Shown: positions 11,591-23,559 of the stretch, piece by piece | Layout of the letters: every line of letters starts with the position of its first letter | How positions within the stretch are numbered: position 1 is the stretch's first letter | Assembly (NCBI RefSeq): GCF_014839805.1 | Contig: NC_051140.1 | Span: 11,739,826-11,803,825 of the forward strand | DNA from: Manduca sexta | Taxonomy: Eukaryota; Arthropoda; Insecta; Lepidoptera; Sphingidae | Reading direction: 5' to 3' | Length of the DNA stretch: 64,000 bases | Notes under the pieces: generated by a model | Seen by the model: only the letters and a program-made list of their open reading frames with translations | The model's database searches: none | Told to the model about the DNA's origin: nothing | Program-made: the position numbers and the translations under genes

Positions 11591-14500
11591 CGCTCTGAAA
11601 TGCGATATCAGCTAAGACCCTGTCAAGTTAAATACAATGTTATGATGGTCGTTATTTAATGAACAGATATAAAGAGCATCTCAATTGATATTTTAAGTGT
11701 CAGCATGTGACGGATTTTGACAAATATGTTTTGTTTATCAACTGTTTAATGTCTTTGTTGTTTATTAAATATTTCAATACCATAAATGTCTGTTTAAGAT
11801 CTTACTCAAAAGTGAGAGGCATTTATTAATACGGTATTAGTCTAATGATACCTTCATAATTGCAGTAATCACATAGACTTAAACGTCCTTCAATCCATAA
11901 ATAAAATGAAACGGAAATGACAAAGTTATTCAAGAATATACCGAATATAACATTATCAAGACCATTGACGACGAACCTCATCATGCCTAAGGGACCAGCT
12001 CCATCGTCTGTTATTGACATTTGGGCAGTTAGCAAGATGATCAAGCATTGTTTCCCCGTCATGACAGGAAAATATAAAGAAAAACAAAAATAAAACTGCT
12101 TTATCATTCAATAATGAATTGTATAACAAATAAAAAGCAATTGAATAAGTTATCTTACAATCAATCAGTATTCTTTATTTGTATGGAAATGGACTTGATA
12201 AATAAATTATCGGCAAAAAGTATATTATATTTGAGTTTGTAAAAACGTGTGAAACAGGAAAATATATATAATATCTAATTACTTACCCACTGAATACCAA
12301 GCGTTTGTTTACCGTGACAGTATGTTTCTGTATACATATTTTTAATACATTATTTAAACACGACTAAAGACTGTTATCAATTCAGGCTCAAACGAGCTAT
12401 GAGTATGTTATTTAGGTCAAAGTGAGTTGTAAGTTAAAGGTTAATTTTCAACGATAAATATAAATTAGATATATCAATTCTTCGAAAAATGTCTACATGA
12501 TAACCTCAAATCTGAATTGTACAACTTATGGATCATACGCGTAAATTGTCGGTTGGAGGATAATGGAAATGAAGAATACAATACGGTTTATGATAAATAG
12601 CAGCGATATGTCATGAAAGTATGCAGATGTTGGAGACGAATATTTTATGTTTTGGTTAGTGACTATTTATTGCCATTTACCGATTATTTTAACGATAGGG
12701 ATAAACACGGTGAGGAAATATGTTTACCTGAGAATTCTCCATATAACTTTCGAAAGCACGTTAAACCTATCCATCTAATGTACACAAAATATCCAAAGAC
12801 CGAAGACTAAGCATTCTCAATAAACTGGCTTCGGCCCACAAGTGGGAAAATTTTATACATTGTATTTATTATATGCCGTGTATCCTTCAATGGAGGTCCT
12901 TAAATAAATCGGGGTTGATGTGATTGGTATTGATGAAAATCATTTTTGGAATTTCACACATTTTTTTATATTATGTTGTTACGCCGATTAATATAAATCA
13001 TACTAATTAAGTATGATTAACATCAGCTGTACAACTGAAGCAGCTTATTTTAGTTTGCCGTCACGATTTATTCCGTTATAAGTCTTGGTGGTTGCAAACT
13101 GCTATCGATCGTACTTTGTGTGGTACATCAGTTAGCGAAAAAAATTTCATGAGAGAATTAGATGTGAAAAGCGAATTAGAGCATGTTTTATCCAGAAAAC
13201 ATGTGGTCGTTAACTAAACATTTTTTTAAGGCCTTTACTAATACTTTTATAACTCCAAATATTAAAATATTTAATCATAAACTAAATATTCAAAACAGAA
13301 TAAGCAAAAGAAAATAAGATTTTGTGAGTCAGAATACGACCACATGGTCGGTTTCTAACGTATTAATGAAATATGCATTTCAGTAACCGACTATCTCGTT
13401 TTAGTTTAATGTAAGGTAAAATTTTACTTAAAAACAAAAACAGTAGAAATCAATACCTAATTAATTACAGAATTTACGTGCCTAGTATTTTTTTTTGTAA
13501 TATAAGTGCATTTCCACACGTCTCAGTCAACACGTAAATTGAGCGTCCCTCTTTTATTTGAAGCTAAGCGGTTGGTAAGGTTGGTAGCTAAAAAAGGTTA
13601 TTATTGGTAATTAAATAAATCTGTTCACGCGAATGGTCGCTTACTAGAACTGGTCGCAAATCCAGCACAATGACCCTACTAAGTTACATTTAACCTACCG
13701 AACGTGAAATTAAGAAAATATATACGTTAGCAACATCTAAACCATTCATGAAAGAGAAACAATAACCATAATGACGTAATACATCCAATCACTAATGTGG
13801 CGACCTTTGCTATTAGATTGTATTGTTGCTTACATTCTACGTGGTTGTGTGCGGTGAAATTGCCTCGTATTATACCACTATGTATACTGTATAGTCTACG
13901 TCGTTAAATACCTAATAGAGTCGAACAATCTATTATACGACTTCAGTCGTTCGTATAACTAGCTACTGTCGCGCAAAATGGCACTGAGGGAAATAACACA
14001 CAGCCGACAATGGCGACATCGAATATTTTTAATTTCCGCCTCGTACTTAAATTGGCTGCCGGTACAAGGAACGCACAGACATCTAATATAAGATATAAAG
14101 AGTTACCTATAAGAGTCGGCCGCGGTTGATAGGTAAAATGATTTTGGCTTCAGCACTATACATTTTTATCTAAAAGAAATCGCTAAAATATTATGATCTA
14201 GGTATTTGCTGATATAATATGAAGAGTTCCGGTTTAATCGATTCCATAAATAATTACAATACAAGGGGTACATATTAATGCTAATCAATTAAATGTGTCA
14301 AAATTTATCACAATCTTCGTGTTTATAGACGGTGGGTATGTTTATCGTGCAGTGATTATGACCTAAATTATTATGTTAATCTTTCATATCCATATTGTTG
14401 TTCATCTACGCAAATAACGTGAAATCTATATAGGTAGATAAGTCGATTGTTCTAGATTACTTCTACCCATAGTTTAGGTACACTTATGGCGCATTTACAT

Positions 14501-15189
14501 TTTAATGAATGGCCCGTGTACATTCACTTATGGAGAAATAAAAAAGACATTAGCTTTGCGGAACACATTTCGGCTTAACGGGCTATTAAACGAATTTACT
14601 TTGTTATGAATAATGATTCGTATATATTATTAGACTTTATTAAATAATTATACTAAATATTTTCTCTTCGAAAACTAAAATCACCCTATTACGCATAAAG
14701 AACTGAAGCAATTAATTCTAAAAATGCTCAAATGACAAAATTATGAAAGCTACCACTACATTTATTAATAAATGCTATTAATGAAATAGAACTTAATATG
14801 TATTAATAATATTTTCTTGTTTTTGAGAGATGGCAATATTCAGATTTGCGTACGAAAATATTTTTCTTAATATCCCCTTCGTAAAAATATTTACCGCTGC
14901 GGAAAATAATATTTTCGTATACGTAATCGATAACATGAGCGTTCTTTAATAATTTCCTAAAATAAAGTTACTTTACAGTTGTCAAATATTAAACACTTAT
15001 AGATGACTAATCATAAAAACCGTCATAATACTATAAAGAAATTACCATTTATCCATCCAATAACTTTTTCACTTCTTGTATTTATTCAAAGCACCAATAA
15101 AAACGTCGAGTTTATTAATTAAATAAATGTCAATAAAGAACGTATTTAGTTAATGAGGTCCGCGCGTTATTTGTTTGAGTAAGTTTTGA
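11591..15189. other. 3.6 kb AT-rich DNA without a recognisable gene
   Basis: Short frames only (for example 11826-12107 minus and 12613-12810 plus), none with family motifs. The 11-mer ACATGTGGTCG-type sequence near 13199 has an inverted partner ACGACCACATG near 13336. Imperfect palindromes around AATATTTTCG lie at 14851-14919. No RNA gene or clear transposon terminus was seen. Confidence 0.5.
14851..14919. repeat. Inverted repeat TACGAAAATATT
   Basis: TACGAAAATATT at 14851-14862 is exactly complementary to AATATTTTCGTA at 14908-14919, about 45 bases apart. A related TTCGTAAAAATATT lies between them. The arrangement looks like part of a palindromic non-autonomous element or a decayed MITE, but no target duplication was identified. 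Confidence 0.45.
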
Positions 15190-15475
15190 CAGGCGAGTGA
15201 CGTAAATTTTAATAAGGGGGTAAGGGAGCCGCGGTGTGTGCGCGAAGCGTTTCGTATAGTCGACCGCCCCCATGGCACTGGCGAAGGATGAAGGCGAATC
15301 TCCGCGCGCCGCTCTCCCGCTCTATCCCGACGGCTGAGCCGAGTCCCGAGCTCCGCGTCCCGAGACCCGAGTCCCACCGGCCAAGTCCGCGCCGCCGACT
15401 CACCACGGACTCGCCGCCCAACACCAGCACGTTGCTAACTCTGATTTCCGTAGCGGACTAAGCCAAAGCTCTCCT
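15190..15475. other. GC-rich island of possible regulatory or exonic nature
   Basis: About 280 bases with very high GC and many CpG dinucleotides, flanked on both sides by AT-rich DNA. It has no similarity to the repeats elsewhere in the window. Overlapping open frames occur on both strands (15150-15377, 15209-15430 and 15234-15461), as expected from GC-rich DNA, and none has a recognisable domain. It may be a promoter-proximal region or contain a host exon; the best exon candidate lies at 15404-15457 on the minus strand. Confidence 0.45.
15404..15457 (-). CDS. Candidate 54-nt internal exon (unassigned)
   Basis: On the minus strand the segment is preceded by CTTTGGCTTAG (an AG acceptor with only a modest pyrimidine tract) and followed directly by GTGAGT, a strong 5' splice site. 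The 18 codons between them are open in phase 0 and encode SATEIRVSNVLVLGGESV, with mostly G or C at third positions, unlike the surrounding AT-rich DNA. That fits a short internal exon of a host gene whose other exons lie outside the window. I do not recognise the protein. A chance open segment in GC-rich DNA is a real alternative. Confidence 0.22.
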
Positions 15476-16550
15476 AGATTGTGTGGCCTTAGTGAACATT
15501 AATTACATCCAACTTAGTCTGATTAAACCTTGAGGAATTATCCGGATTGACAAAATTAACTTTTAACTCAGATTTATGTGCTGCGCCTGTAGTTGGCGAC
15601 GGGTTCGTGCGAACTTCCGATCATTAAGGAACGTTCACTGTTTCCGCATTAGTCTCCTTGCCATAAAACAAATTAATGCTTAATAAATTCTCGCGTGTAT
15701 ATAACTATCGCCATTATAATTTCGACATTGTTTTGAATTATTTGAGTAAAATATTTCGATGCTTAAAAGATGTTCGCATGAACATACATGCGATATTAAA
15801 TATTATTTAGCGATATAATAATATTATGTTATTTACCTTTTTTTTAATTGGCCTTATTATCGAATGGATTGCTTTCTTTGCATTACTATTATCTACCGAT
15901 ATTTAAATTCGATGTTATCAATATTAATGCAACGGCTGACGCGATGAAATAAATGCACAATGTACAAAGGTTGTCCCTTCCAATTTACGCAAATGCGTTT
16001 TTGATCTATGTTTAAACTACTTAAAAGCATACATAAAACCGGAAAGGATATATTTTGGCTACAAAAAAGTCACGGGTTCATTGATGTTTGTGAATATGTT
16101 ATTCTTAAGAAATTATGTTAATTCTTATGTTAATTCTTAAGAAAAAAATAATCTCACGCCTATTTATTCAGAAAGATAAACAGGGGTGCACAGGTATACC
16201 TATGTTTTATTTTTTCTCAGTTTATTTCAACGCATCATTTTACGCTTATCATTATATTGAACACAAATTCTAATTCCGACCAATTCACGTATTTGTTTCT
16301 TTCAATCCGAGATCTTAGAATAGATTCATGCGGATTTCATAACCAAAGTATGCAGCTGTTTGAGCAATGAGGTATTAGAGCATTAATGTATTATTCCGTT
16401 TCAATTTATTACTACCGCAAACCATTTTCTAAAATTCAGTTTCATTAGAAAATGTCAGAAGATAGATTTAGCTAAGCCTTGTATATTTTCGAGATTAGCA
16501 TTTAAAATATTAGGGCTTACTAAGAAAACTGTGCGTACCGCAGTAAACAT
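15476..16550. other. AT-rich DNA, no gene seen
   Basis: No coding frame, RNA gene or element terminus supported. A short local duplication of TTATGTTAATTCTTA occurs near 16113-16140. Confidence 0.5.
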
Positions 16551-16670
16551 TTTTTTTTTCAAGACGATGCAAGCGAGAAACTAGCGAGAAGGTAACCTGA
16601 TAAGAAGTAATCACCACCTCTCAAAGACACCCATAATACCAAGGCAATTGTGGATGCATTGCCGTCCTTA
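16551..16670 (+). repeat. Dispersed repeat with CACCTGATGGTAAG core (decayed)
   Basis: After a T run (16552-16559) the sequence reads GGTAACCTGATAAGAAGTAA, TCACCACCTC, AGACACCCATAATACCAAGG, CAATTGTGGATGCATTGCCG. The order of blocks matches the copy at 49521-49626 (CACCTGGTG, AAGTGATC, AAACACCCATAT, AGAATTTTGGATGCACTACC). It also matches 42772-42865 more loosely. A non-coding relic of one widespread family. Confidence 0.6.
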
Positions 16671-18251
16671 GAAAAAGTTTCTCGAGATTAAGGAAACAAA
16701 TTTTCGTAGACAAAACTGTTTACCGCGCGGCTCTATCACTTATCATGCCTTCATGCCGGAGGAATCACGCAGAATTATTGCTTTAATATATTTAATTTTT
16801 ATCTATATAGTAAATCGAATACAGAATCAAATGTCGTACATAAAATTTGCAATCTAGAACTGATAAACCAATAAGAGTAAGGGCTAAGAGAGTTATATTG
16901 AATTCATGCGTTGCATGCTGTGAATGACATAAAATGTAAAAATCCTTGTAAATATTAAGAAATATAACAGTGATTATAGCATAACCATTTTTACATAAGG
17001 TTTGATTTACTCGATTAAGGTTTAATCGAATGCGAGTTCTCTCGCTGTAGAGTCAGTTTACACTCACTACCCCATGAAAGCTGGCAGTAAGCCAAGAGAT
17101 CTGTATGCCTGATTCCTAAAAAGAAACTAAAATCTAATCAACACTTAGAATAAAAAATAGTTATATGCTCATATTTAGGTCTACTTATACCTGTTTTATA
17201 AAGAACACGTTTTCTTATAATAATATGTAATATTTTGTGTTGTTTGTTGATCTAAGGCAATTAATAAACATAAAACAATTACTAAAAGGTGAATATACTC
17301 ACACAGCTGAAAATTTAGCTTTGAGCTAGGTGCCGAATTATGTTGTCAAGTAGCTCAAAATCATTTCAAATATTTCAGTTGTTTGTAAAATAAAACATGT
17401 TTAATATGGAATGAGTAAACAATTTTATTAAATATTCGAGGCTCATGAACTACTCATAGGTTATAATGTGGTGTAACATAAATCAAAAGATGATTAACTT
17501 GTTAGATTGCCAGAAAGAAAACATATCGCGATGCGGACATGAAACCTTCGCGTCTTTTTTTCAAAGCAGCTACGTGCCGGCTTCACTAAGGGGGCAGTCA
17601 CAAAGTTAATTGCGTTAAGACAATTTTAACTTTGTGAAGATGGTTGTACGAGAGTTATGCATTATTTATGACTATTTCAGAAACTATAATATAAAGCCAC
17701 CGAAGTGGCCACATAAAACCGTCTCGCTGAAATAAATACAAACATGTTATGAATTATCTCGTACTTTAATGAGATACAGTGGGTAATGTTTAAATACTTA
17801 TATATTGCTGCAACGATAACAGAGTAAATGAAAGGGACCGACTTTGCTTCTCGTTAGATAATATAAATTTATTTGTTTAGGCGCAAACTCCATTTGTGTT
17901 CCACGAACGGTATGATTTACTTATATTTTATTTTCACGCTCCGATAAATATTTTAAACTCCGGAGTCAATGTTCATTTATTATTAATCATAACAAGCAAG
18001 GTAATTATAACTTTTATTTCTTATTTAATAGGTTTGGTTAATCATTTCAACAATTAAAGAATATTCGACAGACTGCATACAAATAAATAATCTCATAAAT
18101 ATGAACTTTTTTACAACATTCACTAACACCACATAAAAATATTGGAATAAATTATGAAGTAGAAATTTTGAAGTTCATAAAAGTTTGTAAGAAAAATAAC
18201 GATATAAATACAAAGTTCACAATAATATGTTTTATTTAATATATTTACAGT
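16671..18251. other. AT-rich DNA upstream of the RTE insertion
   Basis: No gene or repeat boundary supported. Its low GC contrasts with the retrotransposon that starts at 18261. Confidence 0.5.
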
Positions 18252-19965
18252 ACATTAAATGTAAAGTTGTCTAGGCTGAAGACGGACGGCGGCCGCATGG
18301 TATCGACGAGGGCAGAGGTATTAAGGGAGATCGAGAGGTTCTACGGACAGCTTTACACCTCGGTTGCCAAACCGACTGCTAGCTCGGCTGAAGACCCGAG
18401 AGCCGAGTTGATCCGACACTTTAGCGATGATATCCCGGACATCAGCCTGTGTGAGATTGAGATGGCCCTGAAGCAACTTAAGAACAACAAGGCGCCGGGT
18501 GAGGACGGAATCACTTCAGAGCTTCTGAAAGCGGGCGGAACGCCAATACTGAAAGTCCTTCAGACGCTCTTCAATTCCGTTCTCCTCGAGGGTTCAACGC
18601 CAGAGGCATGGAGCAGGAGCGTGGTGGTACTGTTCTTCAAAAAAGGTGATAACACTTTGCTGAAGAATTACAGGCCCATCTCGCTCCTGAGCCATATCTA
18701 TAAGTTGTTTTCGAGGGTCATCACAAATCGCCTCGAACACAGGTTTGATGACTTCCAGCCACCCGAACAAGCCGGTTTCCGAAAAGGCTTTAGTACTATA
18801 GACCACATTCATACGCTTCGGCAAGTCATACAAAAAACCGAGGAGTATAACTTGCCGCTTTGCTTAGCGTTTGTGGACTATGAGAAAGCCTTTGATTCGA
18901 TCGAGACCTGGGCTGTGCTACAGTCTCTCCAGCGGTGCCACATTGACTATCGGTACATCGAAGTGTTGAGATGTATATACAATAACGCCACCATGTCGGT
19001 CCGAGTACAAGATCAGAGCACGAAGGCTATTCCACTACAGAGAGGCGTGAGACAGGGAGATGTTATATCTCCGAAACTGTTCACTGCCGCGCTGGAAAAC
19101 GCCTTCAAACTCTTTCAGTGGAAAGGATTCGGCATCAACATCAACGGCGAGTATATCACTCACCTTCGATTTGCCGACGATATTGTAGTCTTGGCAGAAT
19201 CGCTGGAAGACCTTAGCACTATGCTCGAAGACCTTAATCGAGTCTCCCAACAGGTGGGTCTTAAAATGAACATGGACAAAACGAAGATCATGTCGAATGT
19301 CCATGTTGTACCCACCCCCATCGAAGTTGGGGGCTCGACTCTCGAAGTTGTAGACGAATATGTCTATTTAGGACAAGTGGTCCGGCTAGGCAGGTCCAAC
19401 TTCGAGAGAGAGGTCAATCGTCGAATCCAACTCGGTTGGGCAGCGTTCGGGAAACTTCGCAACGTCTTCTCGTCCAAAATACCTCAGTGCCTTAAATCGA
19501 AAGTCTTCGATAGTTGTGTGTTACCAGTGATAACATACGGCACCGAGACGTGGCCTCTCACTGTGGGCCTCATTAGGAGGCTCAAGGTCACTCAACGAGC
19601 TATGGAGAGGGCTATGCTCGGTATTTCCCTACGAGATCGAATCAGAAATGAGGAGATCCGTAGGAGAACAAAGGTTACCGACATAGCCCATAGGATTAGC
19701 AAGTTGAAGTGGCAGTGGGCCGGACACATAGCTCGAAGAACCGATGACCGTTGGGGTCGAAAGGTTCTAGAGTGGAGGCCACGTACAGGCAAACGAAAGG
19801 TCGGACGCCCGCCTACAAAGTGGACGGACGACCTGGCTAGGGTCGCAGGAAGTCGCTGGATGCAGGCCGCTTCCAACAGGTCGACGTGGAGATCCTTGGG
19901 GGAGGCCTATGTTCAGCAGTGGACTTCCTGTGGCTGATATGATGATGATGATGATGACATTAAAT
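18252..19965 (+). mobile_element. 5'-truncated RTE-type non-LTR retrotransposon with 9-bp target duplication
   Basis: The element proper spans about 18261-19956. ACATTAAAT occurs immediately before it (18252-18260) and immediately after it (19957-19965), a direct 9-bp duplication expected from target-primed reverse transcription. The inside is GC-rich compared with the AT-rich flanks. It contains only the reverse transcriptase and C-terminal part of the element's protein. The stop codon at 19935-19937 is followed at once by TAT(GAT)n, a short trinucleotide array. A very short 3' UTR ending in simple repeats is typical of the RTE clade, whereas poly(A) would be expected for many other LINEs. 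With the 5' half missing it cannot supply its own endonuclease. Confidence 0.92.
18267..19937 (+). CDS. RTE-type reverse transcriptase, N-terminally truncated
   Basis: RNA-dependent DNA polymerase of a non-LTR retrotransposon, copying element RNA at a nicked chromosomal site. The 556-residue frame shows RT motifs in order: NNKAPGEDGI near 73-82, KNYRPISLL near 133-141, motif A VDYEKAFDS at 203-211 (catalytic Asp 204), motif B RGVRQGDVISP at 259-269 and motif C FADD at 302-305. A post-RT region follows with TYGTETWPL near 423-431, QRAMERAMLG at 443-452, KWQWAGHIAR at 481-490 and a tail ending EAYVQQW. The family's N-terminal APE-type endonuclease is absent. The frame opens on a TTG next to the truncation point; the first ATG is at 18297, and neither is likely a native start. 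The frame has no stop or frameshift, so the copy is fairly young, but it is probably not functional alone. Confidence 0.9.
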   Translation: MSRLKTDGGRMVSTRAEVLREIERFYGQLYTSVAKPTASSAEDPRAELIRHFSDDIPDISLCEIEMALKQLKNNKAPGEDGITSELLKAGGTPILKVLQTLFNSVLLEGSTPEAWSRSVVVLFFKKGDNTLLKNYRPISLLSHIYKLFSRVITNRLEHRFDDFQPPEQAGFRKGFSTIDHIHTLRQVIQKTEEYNLPLCLAFVDYEKAFDSIETWAVLQSLQRCHIDYRYIEVLRCIYNNATMSVRVQDQSTKAIPLQRGVRQGDVISPKLFTAALENAFKLFQWKGFGININGEYITHLRFADDIVVLAESLEDLSTMLEDLNRVSQQVGLKMNMDKTKIMSNVHVVPTPIEVGGSTLEVVDEYVYLGQVVRLGRSNFEREVNRRIQLGWAAFGKLRNVFSSKIPQCLKSKVFDSCVLPVITYGTETWPLTVGLIRRLKVTQRAMERAMLGISLRDRIRNEEIRRRTKVTDIAHRISKLKWQWAGHIARRTDDRWGRKVLEWRPRTGKRKVGRPPTKWTDDLARVAGSRWMQAASNRSTWRSLGEAYVQQWTSCG

Positions 19966-21228
19966 ATAATCTAAATTTTTCCTAACACTTTTAAATAGGC
20001 ATGTGGTTACTAGAGCTAGCAACAGTATTATTGATTTTGCATTAGCATCACTCATTGGGAAACATTTATTTATTTTGTATTATAATTAATGATCAAATGT
20101 CATATACAAACGCCGTCCTATTCAATAATGTAATCTAGAACTCTAAATTGTGTTTTTATTATAGAAAAACCTTGCGAATTGCTTAATTGCAAATCCAAAA
20201 ATAAAAAACCTATGGGTTGAAAGCCTAACCCAACAAGTATTGTTGCAAGTTTACAAAAAAAAAGGTTTTATTTTTTATTGTAGACACATTTTTTTATGCT
20301 CCATTTATTCAATATTCGTACCATCTTTTACTAAATATTTTACAAAACTAATTTTTATATCACACCGGAACAAATAGCATTCACTTTATACTATGTATGC
20401 CTTTACAAGCTATGTGGAGCTAATGATATTGACAATTCTAATTCAGAGCGTCTAATGGTCCAGATTATGTCGGGTCCTATAAACGAACCGTGGCGGATCA
20501 TTTATACAGGCCCATATGCCTAAGTCCTTAGGGTAAAGACTTCAGAAAAACATTCCCTTCTAATTGTTCGTAGATATAGTAGATTATAAGTAGATTCAAT
20601 ATTCTAATTTAGAGAGTAACTACCAATTAACGTTACAAATAAATATAATAAATGTGACTGCAAAAACGTTTTCAACATGGCAATGCTATAAACGTATCAT
20701 ATTTTTAGAGCGACCACCCCAACGTAATATGGAATGAGTTAAAGGTTATTTTTTCCGAGGTGCGTACATAAATCGTAACTCCGATCGCAATATAATTTTT
20801 ATCGAAAAAATCGTTAAAATGATGTGTATAAACTCCAATGGAACTTCCCTCTTGGGATTGTTTATAACAGATTCACTCATTGTTTATAAAATTGTTCAAC
20901 GTGTTTTTTGTGTAGGGTAATAATTTGTTCTTTTTAGTAAGTATATTTTAGTTATATATTTTTATACAAGTGAATGTGTAGACGAATAAATCGCCTCGCC
21001 TGCTAGTATGCGCTACGCCTGCAATAAACATTAAACTGTACCAATGCTAACCAGAAATTTGACTTTTAGTAAGATCCAAATTCCACTTCCCTGCCCTCTT
21101 TAACCTGTAAGCTTACATTCTGTCGTATAGTATCCAGTAATGAAACTGTCTCCAACGCCTTTAAAACCGGAACTTAGTGTTAGCGCACTTCTGCTTGGCG
21201 GTAAAAATAAGAAAAAGCTGATATTGAC
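19966..21228. other. AT-rich DNA, no gene seen
   Basis: No coding frame, RNA gene or recognisable repeat. The stretch separates the RTE insertion from the SINE at 21229. Confidence 0.5.
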
Positions 21229-21592
21229 TGCCTTGGTGGCGTAGTTGTTATGCATATACGGTACGAGTACGACTACCCGGCGGTGGCCCTGGGTTCAAAT
21301 CCCGGGTCGGGTCAAAAATTGAATAACTGAGTTTTTCCATCTTAAAAAATACTAAGTCAAGAGTTCGGAGTCACGAAGTTGGCGGTGTGATACCCCCGTG
21401 CCTCGGAAAGCACGTAAAGCTGTTGGTTGTGACCCTGATCTCCCTCCAGATATGTCGGAATGCCGTTTCAAGAGTGCACCTGTATATTACGCACACATCA
21501 GTGCACTATAATATCTCCTGCGTACCTGGCCGATCCCTGTGATATTGGCCGCAGTAGCTGAAATTCGACTAGTAGGGATTCATTCATCATTT
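21229..21592 (+). mobile_element. tRNA-headed SINE, near full length
   Basis: The head reads TTGGTGGCGTAGTTGT (A-box-like) and has a perfect B box, GGTTCAAATCC, at 21292-21302 followed by CGGGTCGGG. It is therefore a tRNA-derived RNA polymerase III promoter, not a functional tRNA gene, since the acceptor stem and fold are not maintained. A body of about 270 bases follows (CGTGCCTCGGAAAGCACGTA, TATCTCCTGCGTACCTGGCC, GAAATTCGACTAG) and a CATTCATCATT tail. The 3' part recurs at 231-440. The head is nearly the same as in the SINEs at 37208 and 38058, but the body differs from theirs. No clear target duplication was read. Confidence 0.85.
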
Positions 21593-21667
21593 AAACCAGT
21601 TTTGAAAATAAAAGTATATTATTATACTTACGTTCTAATATAACGAGCACCGATTGGACTCATGCCT

Positions 21668-21707
21668 CATTCTTTAATCGATAAATATGTCTATTGATTA
21701 AAGAATG
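21668..21707. repeat. 16-bp hairpin around ATTCTTTAATC
   Basis: CATTCTTTAATCGATA at 21668-21683 pairs with TATTGATTAAAGAATG at 21692-21707 at 15 of 16 positions, leaving an 8-base loop. It is too short for a typical insect pre-miRNA. It could be a remnant of an inverted-repeat element. Confidence 0.65.
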
Positions 21708-21709
21708 AA

Positions 21710-23554
21710 CATTATGATGTTTCGTAAAATATAGCACTGAGTAAACAAACCTGAGCCAGGTTTTATTAGTCTAACTGCCACTCTGCTCAAGTATAGAATG
21801 GAATGAATGTGAAGTCCTATGTGTGCATTAAACGTGTTTATGATTTAGTCCGCTCTGGTGTTTATAATAAAGCCGAAATTAATGGCGCGAGAGCGGTCTG
21901 ACGCGGCTTGTCCCATATCATCGTTCGTTTATTTCTCATATACCTACGTAGGATTTGTCCTTTTATTTGACAGCCCACCGCGCATATGTTTCACGCGTTT
22001 TATTGCCCTCTTTTCCGCTCTGTGCACGGATAGATATAAAATTTTGACATTACTTTCTCATTACATTATTCATAGGCGAAACACTTAAAGGGAAACATAA
22101 AACAACTAGTTGCGCGAATTGTGACATTTTAACAGCATATTTAAATAACAATCCTGAATGTTACGACTAAATGAAAAAGTTGGCTCATAAAGATACACAA
22201 TGATGGCGATAATGCGATAGGGCACGGGTGCGAAACATTGGAAAGTATTAATGCGACCTAAACAAATTGATCCCCATTCTTTGTTATGCCATCACGCAAC
22301 CGAAAAGTTTGCAGAGTGATTATAGGAACAAAGATAGTATCGGCCAAACTCGATCCCTTTTATTCGAATCATGCCAAACTTCCGCCATGACTCACTTCTA
22401 CATCCGCGTAATAGAAAAGGTTTCTTTTGATAACGCATCAAATAATGTTATAAATTTTGATATCTGCACACCATAAACCGCAATTTTTATATATAAGCAC
22501 ATTTATATTAACAGGGTGGGTTCTATTTCCCAAACAAGAAGCGTAGTACATTTTCAAATACTCTCTAGAATTGTTCAAAGCGTAAATATTTTCATACGAG
22601 ATTTCACCACAGAATTTTCTCAGTCGAGTGATTCCATAAAGCGTGGGCACATTTTATAAGCTTCACGGGGTTGCACACTTGGCATTCAAAATGTTCCCTC
22701 GAATATTTCAATCATTATTCAAGGATTTTACAGGTCAACAAATTTACAGCGCAATTAGTACGAAAACTTAAATTGCTGTAAATTGCAAAAGATATTCAAA
22801 AATCAGCTTACAAAGAAAAAATACAAAGGTAAAGGATGTCTGGATAAATTTATCAAAGTATTTTTTAGTAGACAGTGAGATTTTAAACCTTTCACGTTGT
22901 AATTTATATTTGAGGCTAATTTACTTAGAAACTGTAAAAGAGAGAACAGTCACAGCGCTATGAACTCTACTCTGATTGTGAGTTAAACACAATATCCATA
23001 CCAACTGTGGAAGCATTTAGTTCCTCGTGCAAACGAAACAAACCGTGTACAAAGCTTTCTAAATCATACAATTCCGAGATCGCTGTAAGGATTACTGCGC
23101 TGTATTCGCCGCACAAACGTAATTTACTTTTGATAAAATTATACCACAAAACCTTTTAGAATTATACGACCGAATTTTACGGCACCTTGTAAAGGTAAGG
23201 GTACACACCTGCAAAGTGAATTCATAAAGCAACATATTGCGGTCGTGTTTAACTTGACACACCTGCTTACCTTAGTTAGCTGCCCGCATGATTCATAGGA
23301 ATACCTAATCTGATTTAATTTATTGAATGCGAAAATTGTACATACGTTACCCAAACGACGCTATCCTGAATGTAGCCAAATAAATGTATGCGGCATAGTA
23401 TTTTATTTAATTTGGCATAAATGCTTGCAAGTACGGCAATTAACCACTTTATTATTAGAACCACCTCTGTGAAACGAGTGCGTCGTTCACGCTCGGTATA
23501 ACCAGCGACCTTTTACGCCTTAATTATATCTGAATATGATGCATGCTCCGAGTG
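21710..23554. other. AT-rich DNA, no gene seen
   Basis: Short frames on both strands (for example 21858-22088, 22267-22476 and 22438-22650) lack recognisable motifs and overlap each other. No RNA gene or mobile-element end was seen. Confidence 0.5.
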
Positions 23555-23559
23555 GCACC

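Noticed and set aside
13199..13346. 11-bp inverted repeat (CATGTGGTCGT / ACGACCACATG) as transposon ends
   Set aside because: No target duplication and no second copy. The match is too short to define an element.
18594..19876. Minus-strand open frames within the RTE element (18594-18833, 19035-19304, 19592-19876)
   Set aside because: They are shadows of the GC-rich reverse transcriptase frame on the plus strand.
21229..21310. Possible tRNA gene
   Set aside because: A and B boxes are present, but the acceptor stem and cloverleaf are not, and the same head occurs on other dispersed copies with bodies and tails. It is a SINE head.
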